Shown here: positions 11,937-24,300 of the stretch, piece by piece
Layout of the letters: each line of letters opens with the position of its first letter
Numbering within the stretch: position 1 is the first letter of the stretch
NCBI RefSeq assembly: GCF_905220415.1
Contig: NC_059543.1
Coordinates: 8,570,001 to 8,634,000, forward strand
Origin: Colias croceus
Taxonomy: Eukaryota; Arthropoda; Insecta; Lepidoptera; Pieridae
Length of the DNA stretch: 64,000 nt
Reading direction: 5' to 3'
The notes under the pieces: model-generated
What the model was told of the DNA's origin: nothing
What the model saw: the letters and a program-made list of their open reading frames with translations, nothing else
The model's database searches: none
Position numbers and translations under genes: made by a program

Positions 11937-13198
11937 CCTCCTGAGACCCAGGATTTTTTTCTCTTTCTTTTGTAATAAAAATTAGCTGTATCTGTTCTAA
12001 TGCAATTATAGATATTCAAAAAAATGGTAAAAAAAATCTTTCGTGGAAAACTTGGATTTTCTTTATGTCATGTATATATTACAGGGGGTCCCAGTTCCAA
12101 GTGTAATAAGTTTATGAAAATGAAGAAAAACTACATGTTTTTTTAGTTATTATATATTTTTAAACTTGAATCTAAATAGTTATTATTCTATCCATTGTTC
12201 TGTGTCTATTTTTTGTACCTTGGTTCATAGATAGGTATTTTTAAGGGTGAGAAACGACCAGTTCATGTATTTTGCACCGGCGTGGTGGTGTATTTATATT
12301 GTCACGTCCACCCCTAGGTCTTATTTCTAATCCATCCTCTCGGTCAGCCTCCCCATAAGCTTGGTCCACGTCATGTGCGTCCCCGAGATGGTCTGCCAAC
12401 AACTGAAGATGACATACATAGTGACGATTCTGTTCTGAAATGACTCATACTCATTGGACGAATGGAAGAAGAATCATGTTCTGGTATTTGGGCGGCTTCA
12501 TCGGTATCATTTGGGGTATTACCTTCATCTCAAACATTTATTTATTCAATTAGACTTCTTCTAAAAGCAATTTTGAATCGTCACAACAGTATTAACATTT
12601 ACCACCGATTCGGAAAGCAGTATCTATGGAGAAGAACCGGCAAGAAACTCCATAGGTCCATCATATAGGTCAATATTTGACTCATCCAGGTGTTGGTAGA
12701 TCTCAGTATCTTATAATCCTTGGAAATTATAATAAAATCTGTAACATAAACTAAAGAATGTCATGTAGGTAATACATGGGGCTCTAGTAACCAATACCAA
12801 TTTGGCAAGAATTGAGACCAAATGTCTTACCAGTATGACATAAAAGAAAACATTAATATTTTTCACAAGTTTTAGATTTATCTTACAAAATAACTATTGC
12901 AGTTGCAGAAATAATATCTATTATCATTAGATATACAAAGATATACTGCAATATACGAATGGTTCCACTAGAAATATAAGATTACTGACCACGTGTTTGC
13001 CGTCGCACAGCCACCGTCAACTTCGAAATGAGAATACTTCAAATCACTGTCACTTATAAAACCAAAAACCGTTTAGTATAGTGGATGACATACCACTACA
13101 TCGATTTGAGGTATTATTCGCGCATATACGCAAAAGATGGCGTTGAAATATTTTTTTATTGTTTATGTAATATATATATGACCGCAGGCCCCAGGAGG
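11937..13198. mobile_element. piggyBac-like DNA transposon, internally deleted
   Basis: The element is bounded on both sides by TTAA (11933-11936 and 13199-13202), the target site of piggyBac transposons. The ends are imperfect inverted repeats: CCTCCTGAGACC at the left and, read on the other strand, CCTCCTGGGGCC at the right. The 1.26-kb interior is too short for a transposase (about 600 codons in intact members). Around 12370-12530 the minus strand reads as an acidic, Ser-rich peptide-like segment that could be the N-terminal part of such a transposase, but it is interrupted. A family E repeat (12529-12662) has inserted inside. Confidence 0.6.
12529..12662 (+). repeat. LINE-like repeat fragment, family E copy 2
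   Basis: Repeats the 1149-1228 sequence and continues with ACCGATTCGGAAAGCAGT and GAGAAGAACCGGCAAGAAAC. The latter phrases are typical of the 3' part of a very common lepidopteran LINE. It is nested within the piggyBac-like element. Confidence 0.7.
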
Positions 13199-13367
13199 TT
13201 AATGGCAACAAGTACGTTAGCACTGGATGTGACGCGAGAAAGTCACCTAGACGTGTTTGCGTCTGCGCCACTGTTTCCCATGATGACGATAGAAAGTTGA
13301 ACAGCATCGGTCGTTTTTAATTGCTGTAATTTACGTAATGCAACAATGTTGTACAATCTGTTTCTTA

Positions 13368-13585
13368 ACAAGTACGGTTTTTTTTTTTATTTTTTATGGT
13401 GTTTCTCAATGTTAGCCAGAAGGGCTACTACATTTTAACGCGGACGCGGGGGTGAACTGAAGGTTCACCCTGGTAGCGACATGCACAAGGGCGTCCCCCC
13501 TTGACGGGGACCACGAACCTCGGCTTGAGCTGTCGCTTGAGTGGAGGAGGCCAGAAGGGCCCTAATCGGACGGGACAAGTACGGT
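13368..13585 (-). mobile_element. Retroposed SINE/LINE copy with target-site duplication
   Basis: The 11-bp direct repeat ACAAGTACGGT flanks the insert (13368-13378 and 13575-13585). Directly after the left repeat is a poly-T run, that is, the poly-A tail of a minus-strand copy. The GC-rich body carries AGCCAGAAGGGCTACTACA and GGGGACCACGAACCTCGGCT. Length is about 196 bp without the duplication. The retroelement family is not named, but the mechanism (target-primed reverse transcription) is clear from the tail plus duplication. Confidence 0.8.
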
Positions 13586-15189
13586 GCGTGCCGCTTTAAT
13601 ATAAATATAATGAAATAAATATTATAGATAGATAATGAAACGTTGTTAGTAATGAATAAGGTTATTCAAATCTAGGATAATCCAACATATTAATACGCTT
13701 AATAGATTATTATCTGGCTTAAACGCTAAGGACATCCTGACCTAATCTTCTCGGCTATTTGAGGCCATCTATAAACGTAGTGGATTAGAATCACCTAATA
13801 TAATTAGTACCTGTATGTTCTATATAATGTTACCCCATATATTAAGTAATACAGAAGTGTGTATGGTACCTACACTAACGGTAAAATAACACAGTTGCAC
13901 AAGTAAGCTCCTTTATCTGGACAATTTACTACAAGATAAGGTGAACGACTTGCCAAAGCAAGCGTGTTGCATGGAAAATATTTACATTCTTACCGGATTG
14001 CGTACAACCAACAACCAAAAAGTACTACAACTAGCATTGAGAAAAGCTTCTAAACATTGAGGTTTCATGCTGTGGATGGCGATAATTGTCGGTGTATTTT
14101 CCCACGAGTGAACTATCGTTGTGAAAAGAATAATGGTGATGAATTATAAATAATTTACAAGACATTTTATACCAATTTCTGCTTTATTTTTATTTGTAAG
14201 TTCGCATCCTTTTGTTATTTTATTTCCAGGTGCATGCAGATCTATTGAATCGATTATCATTAAAGGGGTGAATTTAAAGAAATTTTAAATAAGTGGAAAA
14301 TACTGAGTCATTTATTTATAATTTTATATACTAATTTGTTCAACAAGGTAAATAGAACCAGAATCATACTGCACAAAGGATCATACGACACGTTGGAACT
14401 CTAGTATGAACTCATCCGTACTGTTACGTCATTTAGGCAGAAACAGGCTCTACCGGTTGACCTCGACTAGATCTGCAATAAGTACAGTCCGATTTGTATT
14501 GTCTAACCTCAAACAATCCCCAAAACAAAATGGCTAAATCTGTCGATTGGTAAATGTACAAAAATATTCACAGAAATCACAAGTAGCATTATTTTATTCT
14601 GAGGAAACGAACCTTAAAGTAAAGCAAGTAGTTGATGTTTTGTAATCATATTCACGTAGAACAATGCATTCTCACAGCAGACACTACTGTAATTATGTGT
14701 ACCTATCAATTTACGAATCTCTGAGTAAAATATAGGTACAATCACGGTACAATACAATCGTACACGGTTACTTCATATTGCGATTCGAGTGGTCACGACG
14801 GTTTTACGACCATGTGGAGCAATTTGGTAAGGACTGAAGTCGATTTTAAAGGTTATTAGGTTATAAAATAGAACATAATGGATCCGGTTATAGGTATTCA
14901 AATATTTTGGTTATAAGTTTTAATACATTTTGGTGAACTGTGATGAATTGTAGGTATTGAAAATGAACAATGTTGCCACAAGTGTTATGAAGAACAAAAT
15001 TATATGGTTGAATATTTGTATTTGTAGGTTGAATTCATTGAACAAAGGATAGCTACCATCAAGCTAATAGCTTTATGTACAACACGTATAAAGATGTAAT
15101 TGTAAGTTTCGTCAGTTCTCTTTAAAACACATAGGGAGTATAATAACAGCCCAATAGCGAATACATTATTCAGTCGACCTTTCTACGCT

Positions 15190-15420
15190 TCGTTGGTTAC
15201 GCGTTCTGTGACATTTCAACAATTTTGCAAGCCGCGTGACATGCCAGTGCCCAGTGGTTCGATCGAATGTTGCTAATATTCGGTCTAAGCTCTATTTACC
15301 CTGATTCCGTGCCCAGATATCAAGTGTTACCAGCCACAGTTTCTCACAGTTACGCAAGCATTTATTAAGGCGTTAAGATTAGCACCGCTCGATCGGTTCT
15401 CATAATGAAAAATGAAGAAA
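15190..15420. promoter_or_regulatory. GC-richer unique island in the btsz intron
   Basis: About 230 bp near 45 percent G+C by eye within DNA near 30 percent, without repeat signatures and without a long open frame. It lies between the 20-kb exon and the form B first exon. It could be an enhancer or an unrecognised non-coding first exon. There is no direct motif evidence. Confidence 0.2.
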
Positions 15421-17700
15421 TTGAGTGAAAGCACTTAATAACACATGTATAAAGACATCACGATAAAACAATTGATTGTGTTACGAATAGAAAATGTTGC
15501 ACGAACAAAGGCGGACTCATTCATCGGTTGTAATGTCAAGTATGCGACAATAATTCAATTTTAATATCTTGCATATATAATTTAGTACGCCGTAGTTTTG
15601 CATGCAAAATCTTTTGTGTCTAATCGATTATTAGCTTTCGTAATTTTTTATAAATTATTTTCTTTGGTGATACTTTTTCTTCTAACGATCTAAGTATGAT
15701 ATTTTGTATCTAGAGTAGTAATTTACATTAGTGTTGTGTTGCTATTTTGAAGAGTAGTATTTTACATTAGTTTTGTATTACATTTTGTTAATTTATTTGC
15801 TTCCTTTTACACATCGGTATAAAATATAAATCCGTGACCGCTATTCATTGTTTGAAAATTCGTTGTTTAGCGGTAGAAGAACTGGCAGATAGTTTTGTAA
15901 GGCTAAATTAAACACCATTGGAGGAAGTAACGCTTTATGAAACCGAGTAAGCGTAAAGTTGAGCAAGAAAAGTTGAATTATGCATTTAAATTTAAACACG
16001 ATGTTGCCAATACTTTATAAATAGCGATAAAACTGTACTTCAGTAGAGAGTTCAATAAAATACAGTTGAATATCAAATTTTGTCACTGTATCAGTTTTCT
16101 AAACTCCAAATAAGTCACGCTTCACGAGCGTGCATGTAAATATTTTTATTACTTCATATTTAATTATTCAATACATGTTTAAATTAATGTTGTGCAAATA
16201 CCTACGTAGTACGTACTATATCAAGTATTAGTTTGAAGTAACAATAGTGGCTATAAATCATTCTATAGGACAACGATGAATTGTATTCATATACATTTAA
16301 TCTTAATGAATGTAAAATATACAACTTCTTTGCATAACACACTTGTTCTGATTATGAGTTATATACATTTACATATTATATAAATTTATGTACCAGAAAT
16401 CATTTCTGGTGTTTGAATTGACACGTAATCCTATTATCCGACTTGAAGCCACAGAAATGTTTTGATATCGACACGCGAACTATTTTTAATACCACTATCA
16501 TATGTATAAGAATCTAAATATATTAGATATCTATTTATCAGATGAGAAGTGATTAATGGGTTATTTGGTTGATAACACATTCACGTGTTTATTATACCTA
16601 GGCCTATTTATTTTCGTAGTTTATACACAATTATTTAATTAAGAAAGAAGAAATTTTCTTGTTTCGTACATTACTTATGGACAAAGTCTATATTCATATT
16701 TATATTTATCAAATAAATTCTTAACTTATAATTAAGAAAGAACATTTGTTATCTACCTATCTAAGTTTTTGTTGTCAAATATTGAATTAAAATACAAGCA
16801 AGTTATAATCATGTCAGCTTCTATAATTAAATTTGTACGCTTAAATGTATGTTAAAAAAAACTGCATAGGTAATATAAACGACAAACAATTAAGGTGTAA
16901 CAAAAACAAGGCTGTCAATATAGCACAGAGTATCCGAATAAAAAGGTACAACCAACGCAATTATAAACCGGACACAAGTCCTAATTGAGAAACGATCAAC
17001 TCGTTATATTAACAAGAGCGATCTAAATGATAGGAAACATTACTGGTGAATACAAGTACTCTTACATCTACAACCGGAACATTATCAAATGACCGGTTAT
17101 TGCTTTTGAAAGGTGTTACGTAGTGACCCGAAAAGAAGTATAATTCGGTGCCAAGTACCAGAGATACAAATTAAATGTTAAGTTGCGCGTCTTTTATTTT
17201 ACGACATAATATCACATTGGTTGCAGGTGGAATTCTGAAGGTTTTTTGTTCCCCGAAAATGCTATAAAGCAGTCAAGTTTTAGATGCAAAATAATGTTGT
17301 TTTATTTAATTTCTTATCACTTATCTACAGGTCATATTTTTCCTATTTTTTCTAGAGTACGACCGCCTTTTATTTCGAGTTACAACCGAGTTACATCTTG
17401 AAGGAGCTCGTGTAAAATTGTCAACTAAAAATGTGTGTTAGCACGAACATTAAGGCTACCAAGCGAGGAATGTAAGCACGAACAAAGAAGATATTTACTG
17501 AACAGTTAGGTTTACTTTAACCTGGTCAGGTTGATCAAAACGCGTGACGAATTTGAAACAGATGACTTATTGAATAAATTAATGGCAAGTCAAGTATGGA
17601 CGTTTTAATAACTTGCAGAACCATTTTAATAAACGTATGAACTATAATTGAGATGTATGACGAGTAAAACATGTTTATGTAGCGTAGAAACTATATTAAA

Positions 17701-17870
17701 CTAGCGGTCCGCCCCGGCTTCGCCCGTGGTACATATTAACGTTTTCTCTACATAAGAACCATCCTCGTACTTCAAGGAATATAATAAAAAAAGAATTATC
17801 GAAATCGGTTCAGCCGTTCTCGAGTTATGGAATTACAACGAAAAGTGGCATTGATTTTTATATATTAGAT
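17701..17870 (+). repeat. Short interspersed repeat, family B copy 1
   Basis: Head CTAGCGGTCCGCCCCGGCTT, middle AAATCGGTTCAGCCGTTCTC, tail TTTTTATATATTAGAT. The reverse complement of the whole unit is at 50283-50452 with very high identity, and a diverged relative is at 34816-34976. It has the form of an RTE-type LINE tail or SINE common in Lepidoptera. Confidence 0.85.
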
Positions 17871-18629
17871 TTCTGAATATTGACTATAGGAATAATCATT
17901 CCTGTTCTATTGATTAATTCCGTTTTTAATGAAAATCTACCTATTTCGGTCTGGTAGGACACAGATGGCTGATCACCTACTTATCCATAAGGAAAATCAA
18001 TCAGTGAAACAGATGTATAATGCATCTGCCCCTTACCCCACTAGGAGACACGGGACTTCACTTTCTTCTATGTAAATAACATTCGTGTATAAAATAAAAA
18101 ATGTTATAAGTCTAGTGAAACCAAACTTTGCTCAAGACGCGGACCGTGACTACCGAATATAGTTTAGACATTTTAGAGAATTTAGGTTTCTAAGTTCAAC
18201 GACCCATTACTTGGGAAATTTGAAGATACGATCATGGTTTAACATTTATAAATTAAAAATATCATACCTACTCTCTACAGACACCATTAAAAATATCTTT
18301 TAACATTTTTAAAGATTATTAAATCGTACTTTTAGAAACTTGCAAAAATTATCAGAGAAATTTATGCAGATTGAATTAGAAACGCATCCATTGAAAAAAT
18401 ATTTAGTGCAAAATGCTATCACTTAATTAATTATGTGCATTTTTTCTTCGTCAAAAAGTAGGATGGTGAAGGTAATCGCGTCATTCGAATTTCCTTCCTG
18501 CCTTAATTACTTCCGAGACCTTAGTAAAATTTTAGTAAAACTATTTAAAGGCACCGTTAAGAGGAAGTCTCCGTTTTTCTTATCTGTGGCTTCTTATTTA
18601 TATCGAGATATTTCGCTCATATTTACAAA

Positions 18630-18833
18630 CTAGCTTCCGCCCACGACTTTGTACGTGCATCCCCGTTTTTCCCCGTTCCCGCAAGAATTTCGGGAAATCC
18701 TTTCTTAGGGGACGCCTACGTTATGACATCTATCTGCATGCCAAATTTCAGCCCGATACGTCCCGTGGTTTGGGCTGTGCGTTGATAGATCACTATATAA
18801 GTCACCTTTGAGTTTTATATAATTATATAGATT
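18630..18833 (+). repeat. Short interspersed repeat, family A copy 1
   Basis: Head CTAGCTTCCGCCCACGACTT, then AATTTCGGGAAATCCTTTCT, CCAAATTTCAGCCCGATACG and TTGATAGATCACTATATAAG, with a TATAATTATATAG tail. Copies are at 49858-50055 (reverse) and 62692-62883. High identity suggests recent activity of this family. Confidence 0.88.
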
Positions 18834-18846
18834 ATGTGCTTACTCC

Positions 18847-19048
18847 TACTAACAGTAATATTATAAATTGGATAGTTTGTAAGGATGAATGTATGTTTGT
18901 TAGTCTTTCAATTAAAAACTAGTGGATGGATTTGGATGAAACTTTACAGTAAGTATATCAATTTTACAGTTCCCAGTTTTACATCAGAAAACCATAAGAG
19001 CTACAAGATTTTGTGTGTGTGTAACCGCGCGGCACAACTACAACTAGT
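18847..19048 (-). repeat. Short interspersed repeat, diverged family D copy
   Basis: Read on the plus strand, the tail AATATTATAAATTGGATAGT, GGATGAATGTATGTTTGTTA and a GATGAAACTTTACA block parallel the family D copies at 31920-32140 and 41425-41649. The head is degraded. It lies next to family A copy 1 in the opposite orientation. Confidence 0.5.
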
Positions 19049-19801
19049 AAGACATATTTAAATAATTTAGCTGCAAGTCAACTTGTTATTTTAAAGAATA
19101 TTTTATTACTTCGTAAGGTTCTGAAGTAATAACAAGGTACTTTTCAAACATTAAACTAAACGAGTAGGTAAATATTATATTCTCTCTCTGTCACAATAAA
19201 AACGTGTGATTTTGTGATTAACATCAATAACGTCGTTTTGACATGTGTATGTTTACAAGTATATTTATGTGGGTATCAAATGCAATACAACATCACTAAT
19301 TTATACGACTTATATTTATGTATATTTTCACATATTATATCTTTCGATGATTTCGTTTAATAAATCAATTTTTAAGGATGTGAACGTTACATAATTGCAT
19401 AAGTGTTATACTGATTTATATTGGCAACGCATAGTTATTAAATAAATTGATCTTATCCGTGATAAGTTCTTCCGAAAAAGGGTATAACGTTTTATACCTA
19501 GGAAAAGACAGATTTACATAAATTAAATTACAATTAGGAGTAAGTTAAAGGCAGTTACGAATTTTTGTAATTTCTAAGTCTAAAGTAGGTAAAACAGAAG
19601 AGATAGTACCACCTAACAATTTTGAATCGCTATGTTAAAAGAAAGACGCGTGTTCAAGTCAATTATTTACATTCTTCAATCACATACCCTGCAAGCTAAG
19701 CACGTTAAGACAGACTCCTGAACACCTGTATTTTTATTTTCTTCCACGTCTTTCACTATGCGCTAATATTTTTTTCCTATTTTTCTAAGTTTATCACATA
19801 C

Positions 19802-20027
19802 CTTGTAAGCTAGGCGCCGACGCGGGCGCGGAGGGCTGTGGTAGCTGCGGCGTAGGCGGCGGTCGTCGTCTCCTTGGGACATGGAGGCCTGGCGCGGACG
19901 CCGCTCGTGTGGCGGTCCTGAACCCGGGGGCGCGGTACCGGGCGGATTTGACCGGCCCTACGGGTACTGGGGTACCGTTGATGGAGGGTAACCGCGGGAG
20001 GGAACCAGCGCGTTGCTCCTCTTCCGA
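19802..20027 (-). CDS. btsz: btsz exon: Pro/Arg-rich linker
   Basis: This 226-nt exon has its acceptor TTCCTCTAG ending at 20028 and its donor G|GTATGTG at 19802/19801. It enters in phase 0 from the exon ending at 21323 and leaves in phase 1. The frame that fits both junctions starts SEEEQRAGSLPRL and ends SAPASAPSLQ (75 codons plus one base). It is rich in Pro, Arg and Ala with a VPRRRRPPPTPQ stretch, an SH3- or basic-site-like linker. Its high GC content against its surroundings supports coding use. A different minus-strand frame starting MLNHKF is longer between stops, but it does not fit the splice phases. Confidence 0.8.
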
Positions 20028-21322
20028 CTAGAGGAAGGAATTTGTGATTTAACATCTATCTATATCACGAGCTATAAAGGCGCTCTTTTAACATCTCTAT
20101 TATAAGCTTAAATCTTAACTATGCAACAAAATTTATTACTGTGCATGTACAATAAAGAGTAAAACTCATTCATTATCTATATTTTAGTGAATTGATGTGG
20201 CTTCGCACGGATATAACTATGCATGTTATAAATATAAAACATATATATAATAGAGTAGCAAGAAGATGGAAAAAAAACATTCGATTATAATCCTACTTTT
20301 GCGTTTGCAAAATGTCAAAAAATTGACTTTAAAACTGTGTAATGAATAACTACATGTTACGTTGTTTATCCGCATGGACAACCTACTAAAGTACTGAACT
20401 GATTTGTACAAAATTTTACATGAACTGTTCTTTTAAGTATGAATATGTGAATGAATATAAATTATAATCATTTACACAGATATAGTATGCTGTCGAGTTT
20501 GAACTTAGCTTGATAACACTAATTCTTTTTAAGAACCAAACTGAATATATCTTGTTACATTTTGCATATAGCCTATGTGATTTGACTTGCCAAGATACGT
20601 CGTTGATATTTTATATTGCGAAATAAGCTAGGTCAATAGAAGGTTGTTTTTATAATTCACTTTTGTAAACAAATATTATTACAGCTGGGCAAAGAAAAAT
20701 GTGAAATGTATATTTCGAAAATTAGCACCAAAGTATGTTATGTGTAATTGGATGTTTTTTAGTTATTGTTCATACACTTTGTATAGTAAAAACTAAAAAT
20801 TGAAATATATATAAAATGACAAAGATCTGTTTTTTGATGAACATGTTATGTTATGCAGTTAAATTTTGATTCACTGTCAGTATGACGAATTAATTTTGTA
20901 ACAGGTCAATTAATCAGGTATACTTATCTATTATTATAATTTAACTTTCGACGTAATTACATTAATTATTACCTGTTTAAGTAATTATGTTTTATAGTTG
21001 CTCCATAATGAGTATTACAGCTTGTTACTTGTGTATTTTTATACCTTTACTTTTACTCAGATAATATACCATGTTAATAGAACTTTCGAATGAATAGAAA
21101 CTAACTTCGATAAGATCTTTGTCAATTAGTATTTAGTATGCCTTATCTTATTGTGTATGTAATCTTAGATATGAAAGATACTGATTCGAGTTCCACGTAA
21201 AGATTTCATATATTAATGAGGAGCCATGAACACGCATAAATACATAACATTAGCTTATTATGAATTTGGATTGAACTTGAGCTTGTTATACTACATATAT
21301 TAGGATGTTTAACATATTTTAC
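20028..21322 (-). other. btsz: btsz intron between the giant exon and the Pro/Arg-rich exon
   Basis: A 1.3-kb AT-rich intron. No repeat, RNA gene or open frame of interest was recognised. Confidence 0.8.
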
Positions 21323-24300
21323 CTCAGCATCTGGGGCAGAAGCTCGTCGTCTTCCGCGCCATAAGCGGTCCTCACTGCCGCTGATAGCTCCACAGCTTCT
21401 TGAATGTGACTTTAGAGCGGCCAGATCTGCTCCCGCAGGAGACCGTCTCGTCTCACCCCCACCGCCCAATGTGCCCCTCGAATCAGCAGCCAGTAAAGCC
21501 GATTCGAAACTACCACGCCACGAAAACCGTTCACTGTCACTTGCGACACTTGCTCTACTCGCTGTCGCCTCCAAAATATCGTGAGATTTACTCCGTGCCA
21601 ACGCTCCCGGCTCGGATGCACTGTCCTCATCCGTGCTAGCCGATGCCCCGGCAGATACTTCATGCATGAGTGCCACCAACCGCCCGCCTATGTGCCTCAT
21701 AACTTTACCAAACAACGGCGGCGAGCCGTCGCCCGCCCGACCCAACGTTGCAGCTAATCTTTGATATGCACCGACTGCATCCCGCTCTAACGAACCCGCC
21801 TCACTGTTACCTTTGTCGAATTCGTCGATTATTTCGCGACAACTTTCCGATATTTGTTTTCTCAAGGCGGATCTGTTTACGGTGCCCTCTAAGTCGGAGC
21901 CCGCGTAATCGGAGGAGTCATATGAATCACTCCACGTGTCCTCGCTAGATAAATATTCAACGATTTCGCGCACTTCTTCATCTCGTATTCCAGGAACGGT
22001 TTTCATCAACCTCGTTAGTTCACTTTCGAAATATAATAGTTGTGGAGGTTTTGGCGGTTTTGAACTTTCAGAGTTCGATGAGGCGGGTGTTGAGGTACGT
22101 ACATTTGATGAATTGATCATTTGTTTGAAAAATTGTCGCATTTTCGTCATCATAAGGTTAGTTTCTTCATCCGACGACCAATTATTAAAGCTATCTTTTC
22201 GCGATAACGGGCTAGGCGGGGGTCTGGACGAGGGGGCTCTTTCTACGCGCTCATCGATGTCTGGCCTTACCTCTTCGATAATTTCTTCTAATTCTGTTTT
22301 AGGTTCATGAGATCTTGCGAAGTCAGAGCTAGAATCGCCGCTACGCAATAAATCGTCGCAGCTTCCTACAAAACCACTATCACGACTAGTTTGTTTCTTA
22401 GATTCAGATAGTTCAGATCCAAGCGGTGGGAATTCAGGTCGAGGCGTAGATCTCCCATCTTCACCTTCAGATACCGACCTTGTATCGTCACGAGTTTCCT
22501 CGGGGAATTCGACGGATTGCCGCCTTTCATCCGCGGGTGAACCACGCTTTTTGTTTTGTTTTTTACGTTTATTTTCACCCGTTAAATCTAACCGTTCGAG
22601 TGACTCATGGCGGTCTTCCGTCTCCGTACTCGACCCGTCAGATACTTCTGGATTTTCTTGTGAAGGCTCATCACCGGTTAATAAGTTGTCTAATGAAGAA
22701 GAATGTGACCTTGGAGTGCCTCGAGCACGCACTAACCGCTTTCGTCTTTGTTCAGGACTTTGTTTTCCCTCACTATCACTGCCTACACTGCCTGATCCAT
22801 CGGAATCCCTTCGTTCCTGGTTAAAACCCATAAAACCGGAAAGAAAATATTTTTCTAACCTCGATGTCACAAGTTCCTCACTGTCACCACTTTTTTTTGG
22901 TTGTTCATTGTCAACTATCGATTCACCACCTTCACTACACACACTCGACGTATCCGATATGTGTTCCTCCTCATCGCGAATATGTTTTCCATCCCCTAAA
23001 CCAAAGAAAAAATATTTTTCGAGTTCCGTGGCCGATAGGGGCCGCGGTTTTTTAGTTGTGGGTTCCGTTTCGCTTTCTTCACAGCTCTCTTCAACTATTG
23101 TATGCAATGTAAAATCTAAGGAACGTCTACAGTATGCGAAGTCGTCTCCCCGGGTCGGCAAGTTGGCTTCATCCCCGGAATCAGAATCTGACTGCGAAGT
23201 CGCCTCGTCATCATCGTGGCTGACGTCCTCAACCCACGAGTCGTCATCTGCGAGCCCCTCCTCGAGACACACGACCGCAGAGAGAGTGTCGGCATTACTA
23301 ACAACAGTCACTCCAGCTGAAGGTTGCACCGATTCGTTGTCGGATAATCGTTCGTTTATCTCGTTTTGTTGTACGCTTGCGTTCGGTTCCGGTTCGTTGT
23401 CCAAGTTGGTGTGATGCACTGTGATGTCTTGCATGAGCCGCGTCGTGTCTGACGTGACTACGGAGACACGATCGTGCGTTATCATAACGCGGCTAGTGAA
23501 ACGCGCGGACCCGTCCGCACCGGCCGTGCGCGAGCGGCAAACTGTATTCTCCACAGGTGTGCCCGCGCCCCTCTCCGTCTCAGCGCAAACCGGCCGCGAA
23601 TCGTGCATTTTCTCCTCGCTGTTGTCGTCCATTAATTCTTTCTTCAATAACTCACTAAGCGTGCGTTCGATACCTTTAAACAAGTCAATTTTTTGTATCG
23701 GCGGTAATGTTGGTTTATTTGCCTCTTCGTATGTAGGTTCCGGGGATGGTACCGGAATCGGACTAATATTTGATGAAGTTTTTGAAGTATTTTCCGTATT
23801 GTTATATAAATCGGAGGGCAAATCGTCAGAAACTTTAATATTGCAATCAGAATTAAAAGAATTATCCAAGGAATCACACTCAATTATATTGGGTGCATTT
23901 CGATTTTGGGCGTTCTGTATATTGTTTAAAGAATCGTAATTGTTTTGATCCTTATCACTACACGTTGCACTGAAACTATTATATCGTTCATTTGTTTCAC
24001 TTAATAGCATATTTTCATCATGAAATTGAGAAATATGTCGACTTTCACTTTCATTATTTCTTTGCAATGGGAACACGGAATACTCCTCAGTAAAGTTAAC
24101 AGATTGAAGGACAACAACATTATTATTTGACGGAACTGCCTCGGCGCACTCATTTCTATTCATATTAATATCATTTTGCATTGCCACTTCCATGGCCACA
24201 ATTTCTAAGCTGTCCGATTTTTTATCATAGGAGTCATCACAGTCGATACCACTACTGTCAGCGTTTTCGTCATTTTCAGAAGAGGAGTCTGCAGGGTTAA

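Larger units (their letters stand above)
6450..19801 (-). other. btsz: Large btsz intron, 5' part (13 kb)
   Basis: This is the part of the 16.3-kb intron (3488-19801) upstream of the form B exon. No exon was recognised. It holds LINE fragments (7871-7968, 12529-12662), a small perfect hairpin (7115-7140), the 157-bp tandem duplication (10337-10648), a piggyBac-like element (11937-13198), a retroposed copy with target-site duplication (13368-13585), and repeats at 17701-17870, 18630-18833 and 18847-19048. A stretch at 15190-15420 is clearly less AT-rich than its surroundings and could be regulatory. The remainder is plain AT-rich sequence. Confidence 0.75.

Noticed and set aside
13050..13307. 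Overlapping frames on both strands at the right edge of the piggyBac-like element
   Set aside because: They cross the transposon boundary and show no family likeness.
19810..20055. Minus-strand frame MLNHKF of 81 codons
   Set aside because: It crosses the acceptor at 20028 and ends in a stop; the frame that fits both splice junctions is a different one.
22551..23939. Long plus-strand frames of 172-287 codons inside the giant exon
   Set aside because: Antisense shadows of a low-complexity Ser/Asp-rich coding exon; no start context, domain or splice support.
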